Positions 40,411 through 49,119 of a stretch of 54,615 nt of DNA are shown in pieces. The translations under genes and the position numbers were made by a program. Under the pieces are notes generated by a model. The model was not told where the DNA came from and made no database searches. It worked only from the letters and a program-made list of their open reading frames with translations. Position 1 is the first letter of the stretch. Each line of letters starts with the position of its first letter. The stretch comes from Patescibacteria group bacterium (GTDB lineage: Bacteria > Patescibacteriota > Patescibacteriia > Patescibacteriales > VMTK01): contig JAHIME010000003.1 in the NCBI GenBank assembly GCA_018896595.1, positions 1 to 54,615 of the forward strand, in the 5' to 3' direction.

Positions 40411-42054
40411 TTATATTCCTCTCGCCTCTCCCTGATCGCCTGTTTCAACTTTCTTAAACGGCAGGCGGCGCTTAATTGACGACCAGAAATTGAACAATTC
40501 TTCACTGCGCAAAACCATGCAGATTATTATATACACTATAATTCCCGCCAAGCCGGCGGCCGCGCCCTGAACTAAAACTCCCCAAAATTTAGTCATATCA
40601 ACAAACGGCCAGACGGCCAATTTCATTCCTTGGACGGCAACGCCGCAGAGAATGGCGGCGGCGGAAAACTTAACAGTGGAAATTAGAATGCGCGATTCAT
40701 CCATATCGCCCAATTCAAGCCGCAGAACAATCCACAATATAATGAAATTCAGTATGCTGGCGATTGAAAAAGCCAAAGCCAGGCCTGCTACGCCGTAACG
40801 GCCTGCCAGCCATAGCGACAAAAAAACATTGGCCATAGCCGTTGCCAAGCCGACAAAAAACGGGGTCTTGGAATTATGGCGGGCGTAAAATACGCGGATA
40901 AGCAAAGGAATCAGGGCCTGGGCGAACAAAGAAAGCGTGAAAAACCCTAAAGTATCAATGGTTAATATCGTATCCTGCCAGTCAAACCGGCCTGTGCCGA
41001 AAATAACCCGGATTATTTGCGCGCGCAAAGTTAAAAGCAAAACCGTCGCCGGCGCGATAAAAAACAAAATTTGCCTTAGCGTAACGGAGAAATTGTCTAT
41101 TAACCTTTTCTTGCTGAAAGCAACTGCTGATAATGCGGGGAAAGCGGCAATGGCGTAAGAAATGCCGAAAATGCCCACAGGAAAAGACTGCAAGTTATTG
41201 GCAAAATTAAATATTACCAGAGAGCCGCTGGCTAAAGTTGAGGCGATAATCGTGATTACCACTAAATTTATCTGAGAAATAGCCAGAGTCAATGTCCGCG
41301 GAATCATCATCGCGCCAATTTTTTTAATTTCGCTGTTTTTAAATTTTATTTTAGGAACATATCTGAAGCCAAGGCTTATAACGGCGGGCAATTGAATAAT
41401 CATATGCATAAAAGAACCCAGCGCCACGCCCCAGGCCAATCCGTAAACGCCCCACAAAGGCGTTAAATAAAGAGCGCCGGCAATAATGCCTATATTATAC
41501 ATTATTGGCGACAGCGAATAGACAAAAAACCTTTTAAAAGACTGCAATATGCCGCCCAGCACGCCGGAAATCCCTAAAAAAACCGGCGATAAAAACATAA
41601 TGCGGGTAAGCTCGGCGGTTAGCGCCTGCTTTTCCGGCGCGAAGCCCGGTGAAATTAATCCGGTTAATTGCGCGGCAAAAACAATTCCCAATCCGGATAA
41701 AATTATTAATCCGAACCCCATTATATTAATGACATTGCTTGCCAGCTCCCATGCGGCTTTATGATCGGCCGGCGAAAAAATATCGCGCGCTTTTTTCAAG
41801 GGGCTTTTAAGCAATCCGGTAAAAATAGGGATAAAGCCGGCTGACAAGGCGCCTAAAACCAGCAGATTAAAAACTAAATCAGGGATGCGAAAAGCGGCGT
41901 AATAAATATCCAAAGTATCGCCGGCGCCGAATTCACCGGCTAAAATGCGGTCGCGGAAAATTCCCAAAAAACGGCTAACCAAAGAAGACAGCGCCACTAA
42001 AAGCGCTGCCAAGGTAATGCTGTTAATTTGACCGTTAATTATCCGCCTAAACAT
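40411..42054 (-). CDS. murJ: Lipid II flippase MurJ
   Basis: The 547-residue protein has about fourteen transmembrane helices of the MOP superfamily. The N-terminal SRFLGIFRDRILAGEFGAG motif and the loop with SPGFAPEK are typical of MurJ, which moves lipid-linked peptidoglycan precursor outward. It starts 4 nt after the first gpmI and shares its orientation. The tail after helix 14 is short and charged. Confidence 0.93.
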   Translation of the reverse strand: MFRRIINGQINSITLAALLVALSSLVSRFLGIFRDRILAGEFGAGDTLDIYYAAFRIPDLVFNLLVLGALSAGFIPIFTGLLKSPLKKARDIFSPADHKAAWELASNVINIMGFGLIILSGLGIVFAAQLTGLISPGFAPEKQALTAELTRIMFLSPVFLGISGVLGGILQSFKRFFVYSLSPIMYNIGIIAGALYLTPLWGVYGLAWGVALGSFMHMIIQLPAVISLGFRYVPKIKFKNSEIKKIGAMMIPRTLTLAISQINLVVITIIASTLASGSLVIFNFANNLQSFPVGIFGISYAIAAFPALSAVAFSKKRLIDNFSVTLRQILFFIAPATVLLLTLRAQIIRVIFGTGRFDWQDTILTIDTLGFFTLSLFAQALIPLLIRVFYARHNSKTPFFVGLATAMANVFLSLWLAGRYGVAGLALAFSIASILNFIILWIVLRLELGDMDESRILISTVKFSAAAILCGVAVQGMKLAVWPFVDMTKFWGVLVQGAAAGLAGIIVYIIICMVLRSEELFNFWSSIKRRLPFKKVETGDQGEARGI

Positions 42055-42058
42055 AATA

Positions 42059-43657
42059 TTATATCAAACTCCTTCCCGTCATCTCTTTCGGCTTTGGCAA
42101 TCCCATTATTTTCAGCACAGTCGGCGCTATGTCAGACAAAATTCCCTGCGGCTGGACCAAGCTCAAATCGCCGCTGGGCGCGCCGCGGCCGTCTAAATTA
42201 TATCCTTCAAATTGCCTGCCCACAATAATAAAAGGAACCGGATTGGCGGTATGCTCCTTGTCAATCATGCCTGTCTGCATATTAAACATAGACTCGGCGT
42301 TGCCGTGATCCGCTGTCGCTAACACCACCCCGTCTTTCGCTAAAACCGCTTTGACTACTTTGCTTAAACATTTATCAACTGTTTCAACCGCCTTAACCGT
42401 TGCCGGCATATTGCCGGTATGGCCGACCATATCCGAATTGGCGTAATTTACTAAAATAAAGTCATATTTATCGTCTTCAATTTCTTTAAGCAATTTTTGG
42501 GTTACCTCAAGCGCGGACATTTCCGGCCTTTGGTCATAGCTCGCGACTCTCGGCGATGGAACCAGCATATGCTCTTCGCCTTCGCTTTTTTCTTCCCTGC
42601 CGCCGTTGAAGAAATAAGTTACATGGGCGTATTTTTCTGTTTCGGCGATGCGCAATTGCTTTAAACCATGAACGGAGATTATTTCGCCCAAGGCGTTGCT
42701 TAAAATTTCCGGCAGGAAAGCCGCTTCCGCCGGCAATCCTTTTTCATAATCAGTGAAACAAACAAAAAACAAATCGCTTAAATATCGCTTCCGGTTAAAT
42801 TTATCAAATTCCGGCATAATAAAAGTTTTGGTAATCTGCCGCGCCCGATCCGCCCGGAAATTAAAAAATATTACCGCGTCGCCATTTTCAATTTTAGCTA
42901 TCGGCTGGCCGCCTTTAGTTATTACAGTCGGCGTAAACTCTTCATCATATATTTTCTTGCTATAGCTCTCTTCTATCGCCCCCTCGGCGGTTTCGCTTTT
43001 GTTGCCTATGGCTTCAGTCATGGCTAAATAAGCCTTTTCTATCCTATCCCATCTGTTATCCCTGTCCATAGTGTAAAATCTGCCTGAAATGGTGGCGATA
43101 GCGCCAATATTATATTCCGCTAAAAACCGTTCCAAATCCCTGATAAAATTAAGACCGCTGTTATATGGAGCGTCGCGACCGTCCAATATGGCATGAATAA
43201 ACAGCTGCTCAACTTTTTGCTCTTTGGCTAAAACGATTAGCGCTTGCAGATGTTCAATTGACGAATGCACTCCGCCGTTGGAAACTAAGCCCATTAAATG
43301 CAGTTTCGTTCCGCCTGCCCTCGCGTGCTTGCAAGCGTTAATCAGCGCTTTATTTTGATAAAAACTGTTATCAACTATGGCTTTATTAATTCGCGGCAAG
43401 TCTTGATACAATATTCTTCCAAGCCCCATGTTAAGATGGCCGACTTCGCTGTTGCCGGATTCTCCCCACGGCAAACCGACGGCCTCGCCAGAAGCCCGAA
43501 GAACCATGGAAGGGTATCTTACAATCAGCTGATCCATAACCGGAGTATCGGCCTGGCTGATCGCGTTGCCGGTAAACGGCTGGCTTATCCCCCAGCCGTC
43601 CAAAATCATGAGTACTACCGGCTTAGGCCGTTTTGTTGGTTGTTGAATGTCTAACAT
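42059..43657 (-). CDS. gpmI: 2,3-bisphosphoglycerate-independent phosphoglycerate mutase, copy 1
   Basis: The enzyme interconverts 3- and 2-phosphoglycerate using manganese. The nucleophile Ser70 is in GESGNSEVGH, with GGVHS, DGRDAPYNSG, GRFYTMDRDNRWDR, FNFRADRARQ and ATADHGNAE all conserved, so the enzyme should be active. The length of 532 is normal. It lies directly behind a second, diverged gpmI; this copy has the more standard sequence. Confidence 0.95.
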   Translation of the reverse strand: MLDIQQPTKRPKPVVLMILDGWGISQPFTGNAISQADTPVMDQLIVRYPSMVLRASGEAVGLPWGESGNSEVGHLNMGLGRILYQDLPRINKAIVDNSFYQNKALINACKHARAGGTKLHLMGLVSNGGVHSSIEHLQALIVLAKEQKVEQLFIHAILDGRDAPYNSGLNFIRDLERFLAEYNIGAIATISGRFYTMDRDNRWDRIEKAYLAMTEAIGNKSETAEGAIEESYSKKIYDEEFTPTVITKGGQPIAKIENGDAVIFFNFRADRARQITKTFIMPEFDKFNRKRYLSDLFFVCFTDYEKGLPAEAAFLPEILSNALGEIISVHGLKQLRIAETEKYAHVTYFFNGGREEKSEGEEHMLVPSPRVASYDQRPEMSALEVTQKLLKEIEDDKYDFILVNYANSDMVGHTGNMPATVKAVETVDKCLSKVVKAVLAKDGVVLATADHGNAESMFNMQTGMIDKEHTANPVPFIIVGRQFEGYNLDGRGAPSGDLSLVQPQGILSDIAPTVLKIMGLPKPKEMTGRSLI

Positions 43658-43700
43658 AAAAAATCAAAAATATAGGTAATAATTATTTTGTGAAAAATTT

Positions 43701-45317
43701 CTAAAATTTTTCACTCTTTAACTTTGCATTTTGAATTTTTAACTTTGAATTAATAATGCTCTCTCCCGTCATCTCCTTCGGCTTCTCGCGCCCGATTAAT
43801 TCAAGCATGGTCGGGGCTATATCGGCTAAAACGGCTGAATCGCGCAATTTTATGCTATGTTTTAATTTTTGATTAATAAAAATAAACGGCACCGGGTTGC
43901 TTGAATGTTCCGAATCAATTTCACCTGTTTCCAAATTAATCATTTCTTCTATATTGCCGTGGTCAGCGGTTATTAAAGCCGTCCCGCCGGCTTTTAAGCA
44001 GGCCTTAACGATCTGATTCGTATAACCATCAACCTCTTCGCAGCATTTAATTCCCGCCGCGAGATTGCCTGTGTGGCCTATCATATCCGGCGCGGCAATA
44101 TTCAAAACAATAAAATCATATCTTTTATTGTTTAAGCTGTCAATAACGAACTTGGTTAATCCCGCTGTGCTCATAGCCGGTGTTTCATCGTATGATTTTA
44201 CATCAGGGGAAGGAATCATACGCTGGTTTTCGCCGTTGACTGTGCCGGCATAGCCGCCGTTAAAAAAATAAGTTACATGCGCGTACTTTTCCGTTTCAGC
44301 GATGTATAGTTGCCGCAAATCCGCTAATTGCATCGGCAAAGTTCCTTTTAAATCAACGCTTGGGAAGGCCGTGAGAATATCGCCCAAATCGGGGCCGAAA
44401 TCAGTCATAACGATAAATTTTATATTTTTCAATACTTTTTTCCTTTTAAACGAACCTGGATTAAGCTTATTAAAATCTTCCTGCACGAAAACTTTTGTAA
44501 GCTGCCTGGCCCTGTCTGAACGCAAATTAAAAAAAATAACGCTGTCGTTGTTGCTTATTCCGGGTGTCGGTTTGCCTTTCCGGGTAATTACATAGGGCTC
44601 AATAAATTCGTCGTTTTCTCCCCTATTGTAAGCTTCCGTTACGGCGGCATAAGGGTTTTCCGCCTTGCGGCCCTCTCCTAAAACCAACGTATTATAAGCT
44701 TTTTCGCTGCGCTCCCACTTTTTCTTCCTGTCCATGGCGTAAAACCTCCCAATGATTGAAGCGATGGAGCCGACGCCTTTCATGCTGAATTCAATCTTTT
44801 TAATCATTTTTAAAGCCGCGTATTTAGGCGAATCGCGGCCATCGGTAAATAGATGGAGATAAACATTTTTAATGTTAAAACCTTTAACTAATGTTAACAA
44901 GGCCAAAATGTGGTCGGGATCGCTATGGGCGCTCATGCCGTCGGACAGCATGCCTATTAAATGCAAGTTTGATTTATTCTTTCCAACATGCCTTATGGCT
45001 TCTACAAAAGCGGGATTTTTAAAAAAAGTGCCTTCGTTAATGCTTCTGCTTATTTTTACCGCGTCTTGCTCCACTACTCGGCCGGCGCCGATATTCATAT
45101 GTCCCGCTTCGCTATTGCCGTCTTGCTTGGGGGGCAAACCAACGGATCTGCCGAACGCGCATAATTCGGTATTAGGGTATTCTTTAATTAATTTATCAAT
45201 ATTCGGCGTTTTTGCCAAAGTAATCGCGTTGCCTTTACTGGATTTGGCAATACCCCAGCCGTCCAAAATAATCAATATTATTGGCAGAATATTTTTTTTA
45301 TCAAAATTTTTTTTCAT
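43701..45317 (-). CDS. gpmI: 2,3-bisphosphoglycerate-independent phosphoglycerate mutase, copy 2 (diverged)
   Basis: The 538-residue paralog keeps Ser69 in DGNSEAGH, TDGRDSPKYA, GRFYAMDRKKKWER, FNLRSDRARQ, ITADHGNIE and HSSNPVPF. The usual GGVHS is replaced by DGMSAHS, and many other positions differ from copy 1. Both seem catalytically complete. The last 16 residues (from NSKLKIQNAKLK) are encoded by heptanucleotide units and extend past the usual end. It overlaps the eno stop by 4 nt. Confidence 0.93.
   Translation of the reverse strand: MKKNFDKKNILPIILIILDGWGIAKSSKGNAITLAKTPNIDKLIKEYPNTELCAFGRSVGLPPKQDGNSEAGHMNIGAGRVVEQDAVKISRSINEGTFFKNPAFVEAIRHVGKNKSNLHLIGMLSDGMSAHSDPDHILALLTLVKGFNIKNVYLHLFTDGRDSPKYAALKMIKKIEFSMKGVGSIASIIGRFYAMDRKKKWERSEKAYNTLVLGEGRKAENPYAAVTEAYNRGENDEFIEPYVITRKGKPTPGISNNDSVIFFNLRSDRARQLTKVFVQEDFNKLNPGSFKRKKVLKNIKFIVMTDFGPDLGDILTAFPSVDLKGTLPMQLADLRQLYIAETEKYAHVTYFFNGGYAGTVNGENQRMIPSPDVKSYDETPAMSTAGLTKFVIDSLNNKRYDFIVLNIAAPDMIGHTGNLAAGIKCCEEVDGYTNQIVKACLKAGGTALITADHGNIEEMINLETGEIDSEHSSNPVPFIFINQKLKHSIKLRDSAVLADIAPTMLELIGREKPKEMTGESIINSKLKIQNAKLKSEKF
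43717..43751. repeat. Heptanucleotide-phased repeat at the end of the second gpmI
   Basis: Five units: TTTAACT, TTGCATT, TTGAATT, TTTAACT, TTGAATT. They encode the C-terminal tail. Confidence 0.8.
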
Positions 45318-46579
45318 TTTAAATTTTCTTCTATTTCCATTAAACGATTGTACTTAGCTAAACGCTCTCCCCTTGACAACGATCCCGCCTTGATATAATC
45401 CGCGCCGACGGCAACGGCCAAATCGGCGATAAAATCATCGCAGGTTTCGCCGCTCCTGTGCGATACCATTATTTTATAATTATGTTTTTGCGCCAGTTTT
45501 ACGCATTCCACAGTTTCGGTTAAGGTGCCGACCTGGTTGGGCTTGATTAAAATCGCGTTAGCCGCGCGCTCTTTTAATCCTTGGCGCAGACGGGCGATAT
45601 TGGTAGCGAACAAATCGTCGCCGATAAGCATAATTTCACCGCCCAATCGACCGGTCAATTCGCGCCAGCCCTGCCAATCATCCTCGGCCAGGCCGTCTTC
45701 AATGGAAATAATCGGATATTTTCTAAACCACTCGTAATACAGATTAGCTAAATTGGTATTGGTAAAATTCGCCTGATCCAGCTTAAAAATATATTTTTTG
45801 GTTGCCGGATTATACAATTCCGATGAGCCGACATCAACGCCTAAGCCGACATCCTCGCCGGGATTATAACCGGCATTGATTATTGCCGCCATAATCAATT
45901 CAATCGCTTGTATGCTTGAAGCAATATCAGGGGCATAACCGCCTTCATTGCCGACATCGGTGTCAAAACCCGCCTTTTTCAGCACATATCCAAGCTCGTG
46001 GAATATTTCCGCCCCCATCCTGACCTTTTCAACAAAACTGATTTTTTTAAGCGGCAAAACCATAAATTCCTGAAAATCCAAGTTGGTGTCAGCGTGCTTG
46101 CCGCCGTTGAAAATATTAAAAGACGGAGTTGGAAATTGCGATTGGGAATTGGAAATCGGGAATTGGCAGGTTTTCGCGATATACTCATATAATTCTTTTT
46201 TTTCAGCTATTGCGGCGGCTCGAGCGCAGGCGAGAGACACCGACAAAATCGCGTTAGCGCCCAGTTTCTTTTTATTTTTTGTGCCGTCCAGTTTTATCAT
46301 TATTTCATCAATTTTTTCCTGCTTGGCAACGTCAACGCCTATCAATTTCGGCGCGATTTTCGCTTCAACATTTTTGCAAGCTTTAAGCACGCCCAACCCG
46401 CCGTATCTTTTTTGGTCGCCGTCGCGCAATTCACAGGCTTCATGCGCGCCGGTGGAAGCTCCTGACGGCACGCTGTCCTTGGCCATTATTCCGTTATCCA
46501 AAATTATTTTGGTTTCAATTGTCGGATTGCCGCGAGAATCCAAAATTTCGCGAGCCGTGATTTGTTTTATTTTTGGCAT
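45314..46579 (-). CDS. eno: Enolase
   Basis: Enolase converts 2-phosphoglycerate to phosphoenolpyruvate. The N-terminal AREILDSRGNPTIE, the GGKHAD loop, the catalytic Lys in LIKPNQVGT, and SHRSGET with the C-terminal KAGSLSRGERLAKYN are present. Residues 138-152 (from CQFPIS) are an insertion before the NGGKHAD segment, encoded by heptanucleotide units. It starts 8 nt after the DUF4143 ATPase gene, which seems to have come between eno and its original upstream region. Confidence 0.95.
   Translation of the reverse strand: MPKIKQITAREILDSRGNPTIETKIILDNGIMAKDSVPSGASTGAHEACELRDGDQKRYGGLGVLKACKNVEAKIAPKLIGVDVAKQEKIDEIMIKLDGTKNKKKLGANAILSVSLACARAAAIAEKKELYEYIAKTCQFPISNSQSQFPTPSFNIFNGGKHADTNLDFQEFMVLPLKKISFVEKVRMGAEIFHELGYVLKKAGFDTDVGNEGGYAPDIASSIQAIELIMAAIINAGYNPGEDVGLGVDVGSSELYNPATKKYIFKLDQANFTNTNLANLYYEWFRKYPIISIEDGLAEDDWQGWRELTGRLGGEIMLIGDDLFATNIARLRQGLKERAANAILIKPNQVGTLTETVECVKLAQKHNYKIMVSHRSGETCDDFIADLAVAVGADYIKAGSLSRGERLAKYNRLMEIEENLK
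46125..46166. repeat. Heptanucleotide-phased repeat inside eno
   Basis: Six 7-nt units follow each other, among them GAATTGG twice with close variants. They encode the inserted loop ahead of NGGKHAD. Confidence 0.75.
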
Positions 46580-46585
46580 AAATTA
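46503..46585. repeat. Direct repeat copy A at the eno start
   Basis: This is the functional eno 5' end. It matches 47934-48013 on the far side of the ATPase gene: 57 of 60 bases are identical across 46511-46570. Confidence 0.85.
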
Positions 46586-46587
46586 TT

Positions 46588-47868
46588 TTAAAAATTTAAA
46601 ATTTCAAAAGGATAAACAAAATAAACGGTCGTTTTTTTGAATTTTATTTTGTCTTCTATCAATAAATTTACCACAAACGCTTTTTCCGGCGAATACTTTT
46701 CAATAAAACTTCTTAGGCCGGATGGAATAACCGTTTTCTTCGCGTTCAATTTTACTTCAATGGGTATTATTTTTTCTTTTTCCAAAATCAAAAAATCAAC
46801 CTCGGTTTTTTGTTTCGTTCTCCAAAAACGAACTTTTTGAAAAAGAGTTAAAGAAAGTAAAATTTCCTTGAAAATAATATTTTCCATTACCAAGCCGTTA
46901 TCTAATCTTTTTGAAAGAGGAGAAAAATTTTCCAAAGCGTAATTTCTAATTCCCGCGTCGTTAAAATAAATCTTATTCTGCCTGATTACTTCTTGCCGGG
47001 AATTTTTAAAATAAGGCGGCAGAAAACTTGTGATAAAAGTTTCTTCCAACGTTTTTAGATATCTTTCTATTGTTTCTCTGTCTAAATTTAATGAATTGGA
47101 AAGTTCGCTGATATTGACTAATTGCCCTGTCTGTCCGGCCAGAAGTTTAACTAACTTTGAAAATCCGAGACGATTTTTTATTTCCAATAAGCCAACGACA
47201 TCCTTTTCAATATAACTGGAATAAATATCGGTTAAAACATCTATTTTTTCCTGGGCAGTTTTAGAAAAAACCACTCGCGGATATCCGCCCCAAACGGCAT
47301 ATTCTTTAAAGAGACTTAGAATTTTCTTTTTAGATATTTCTGAAACTATGGAATTTTCTCTTATTTTTTCCGCCAGCATTTTATTTTTTGCTTGCAAAAA
47401 TTCGTTAAAAGAAAATGAAAAAAGCTGAAATGTTTTCTTCCTCCCGGCCAATGATTCTTTAAATCCGGTTTTTAATTCCAAAGAACTTGAGCCGGTCAAA
47501 ATTAATTTTATGTTTAAATCAGAATCATAAACCCCTTTAAAAAAACGGGAGCACCCGGGCGCTCTTTGCGCTTCGTCCACGAATACATATATTTTTTTCT
47601 TTTGAGACTGCTCTTTTAAGAATTCTATAAATTCCGTTTGATCTTGGAAAAATTCCCAATCTTTGGCAATATCCAAATTGAAATACAAAATATTTTCAGA
47701 AGCAATCTTCTTTTTGTTGATCAGCCATTCCTTAAGCGTTCCCAAAAGCACGGTTTTGCCGACTTGCCTTGCCCCCACAATCAAAGTAATCTCCCGCTTT
47801 GGCAAATGAGCGGCGATTTTTGGGAAGAGGCCTCTTTTAATAATTTTTGATTTTTCTATTTTCTGCAT
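46588..47868 (-). CDS. AAA+ ATPase of the AAA_14/DUF4143 family
   Basis: The 426-residue protein has Walker A VGARQVGKTVLLG (31-43), Walker B in VFVDEAQRAPG, sensor 1 in LILTGSSSLEL, and the C-terminal DUF4143 domain. That domain carries a nuclease-like acidic pattern (EVDFLI at 356 and PIEVK at 370-373). These ATPases are common in archaea and small-genome bacteria, are often mobile, and have no established role. It is flanked by direct repeats of the eno 5' end and has its own strong promoter, as expected for an inserted cassette. Confidence 0.9.
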   Translation of the reverse strand: MQKIEKSKIIKRGLFPKIAAHLPKREITLIVGARQVGKTVLLGTLKEWLINKKKIASENILYFNLDIAKDWEFFQDQTEFIEFLKEQSQKKKIYVFVDEAQRAPGCSRFFKGVYDSDLNIKLILTGSSSLELKTGFKESLAGRKKTFQLFSFSFNEFLQAKNKMLAEKIRENSIVSEISKKKILSLFKEYAVWGGYPRVVFSKTAQEKIDVLTDIYSSYIEKDVVGLLEIKNRLGFSKLVKLLAGQTGQLVNISELSNSLNLDRETIERYLKTLEETFITSFLPPYFKNSRQEVIRQNKIYFNDAGIRNYALENFSPLSKRLDNGLVMENIIFKEILLSLTLFQKVRFWRTKQKTEVDFLILEKEKIIPIEVKLNAKKTVIPSGLRSFIEKYSPEKAFVVNLLIEDKIKFKKTTVYFVYPFEILNF

Positions 47869-47876
47869 ATACCCCT

Positions 47877-47904
47877 ATTTTAGCATAACTATTTTTGGTG
47901 TCAA
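47877..47904 (-). promoter_or_regulatory. Promoter of the DUF4143 ATPase gene
   Basis: TTGACA (47904-47899), 16 nt, TAAAAT (47882-47877) preceded by TGC (extended -10). The ATG follows the -10 hexamer by only 8 nt, so the transcript is nearly leaderless. It probably drives eno as well. Confidence 0.7.
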
Positions 47905-47933
47905 GCCAAAATTTAGCATTATCATTTATTTTA

Positions 47934-48013
47934 ATCATTTTGGTTTCAATTGCCGGATTGCCGCGAGAATCCAAAATTTCGCGGGCGGTGATTTGTTTTA
48001 TTCTTATAAATTA
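47934..48013 (-). pseudogene. Duplicated fragment of the eno 5' end
   Basis: Read on the minus strand the fragment encodes KQITAREILDSRGNPAIETK, matching enolase residues 5-24 with one change (Thr20 to Ala), but its start codon is lost and the match ends after about 24 codons. It lies 1431 nt from the functional copy, on the other side of the ATPase gene. It is a remnant of a duplication or of insertion at the eno start. Confidence 0.8.
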
Positions 48014-48032
48014 TATTGTTAAATTGTTTTAA

Positions 48033-49079
48033 TTATAAGCCAGTAATTTTCCAAGAATCACCTTCAAGAATCATTTCAAATGTTACCTGTTGTTTAATGC
48101 CGCCTGGCAAATCCATCGCAGTTTCCAACTCAACATTCTTTTCAGTTTGATTAATTATAATAGCGTTTCTAAGCGTATTGGCTAACCCATAAAGAGCTGT
48201 TTGGCTAAATTCCTTAAATTGATATCGCATAAAATCTTTTTCATACGCAGGAACATATAATACAAAACTATCAATATCTTCTTTTTCTAAAGCAGCAGCC
48301 GCGCTTTGAATAACTGATTTTTGAGCAGACAATAAATTTAAAGTATTTGCATTTAACTCTAATTTTCCTTCTCCAATTGGATTATAGCCATTTTTCACCT
48401 CATCGCCGTCCAAATACCCATCGCCGTCGCTGTCATGATTTTGCGGGTCCGTGCCGTATTTTGTTTCATCAGCATCCGTCAACCCGTCATCATCAGAATC
48501 CAAATTCATATCTTCTTCTGTTGAACTTGCCGCAATATTTTCGTTAGCTTCTTTATCAACAGGTTCGCACCAAGCATAAGCCCCCATGCACCATAATGAA
48601 TTTACTTGAGATCCTTCCGGACACCCATTTTGCGGTTCTAACTTATAATTATTCTTTTGCATCATTTCAACGGTTTGTATGCAACAATCATAGTCAGTAG
48701 TCATAACACTTCCCTTAAATTTTTCACATCCTTTAATTAATTCTTGATAATAATCATCTTGATTTCCCGCCGCCTCATTTTCCGAATTATTGTCCACGCC
48801 CGTATCATCCGCCAATTCGGATTTTCCGATCAAATCATTAAAGCCGGCGGTGATATCCGGCCAAAAATAATAGCCGGCGGTTATTATTCCTCCCGCGAAC
48901 AACAAAATAACAGCAATTCCGATAGCCGAATAAATTGTTTTTTTCTTGCCTTGTTTTCCGCCCTGCTCTGTTAATCTTTTTATTCTTTGGCTGATGTCTT
49001 CTTTGGGCGCTGTTGGAGCCTGCGGTTCTAATGGCGGCTTGTTTTTTTGATCTGATTGATTTTGCAAATCGTTAAACAT
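48033..49079 (-). CDS. Membrane-anchored protein with calcium-binding type repeats
   Basis: The 348-residue protein has a Pro-rich cytoplasmic N-terminus, one transmembrane helix (about 49-73) and a large outer part. Residues about 192-233 contain two Asp-rich loops (DSDDDGLTDADETKYGTDP and DSDGDGYLDGDEVKNGYNP) of the thrombospondin type 3 kind, which bind calcium in other proteins. Several Cys (118, 132, 133, 153, 164, 171) could form disulfides. The C-terminal domain of about 110 residues is a mixed fold of unknown type. A surface or adhesion role is plausible. It follows pgk by 40 nt. Confidence 0.8.
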   Translation of the reverse strand: MFNDLQNQSDQKNKPPLEPQAPTAPKEDISQRIKRLTEQGGKQGKKKTIYSAIGIAVILLFAGGIITAGYYFWPDITAGFNDLIGKSELADDTGVDNNSENEAAGNQDDYYQELIKGCEKFKGSVMTTDYDCCIQTVEMMQKNNYKLEPQNGCPEGSQVNSLWCMGAYAWCEPVDKEANENIAASSTEEDMNLDSDDDGLTDADETKYGTDPQNHDSDGDGYLDGDEVKNGYNPIGEGKLELNANTLNLLSAQKSVIQSAAAALEKEDIDSFVLYVPAYEKDFMRYQFKEFSQTALYGLANTLRNAIIINQTEKNVELETAMDLPGGIKQQVTFEMILEGDSWKITGL

Positions 49080-49119
49080 ATTTTTAAATTAGGAGTTAAA
49101 ATATTTTATAACCAATAAT

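Noticed and set aside
43701..45317. The second gpmI as a pseudogene
   Set aside because: All catalytic motifs and the full length are present without frameshift.
47869..48032. A second, intact eno gene
   Set aside because: Only about 24 codons match; the start codon is missing and similarity stops abruptly.
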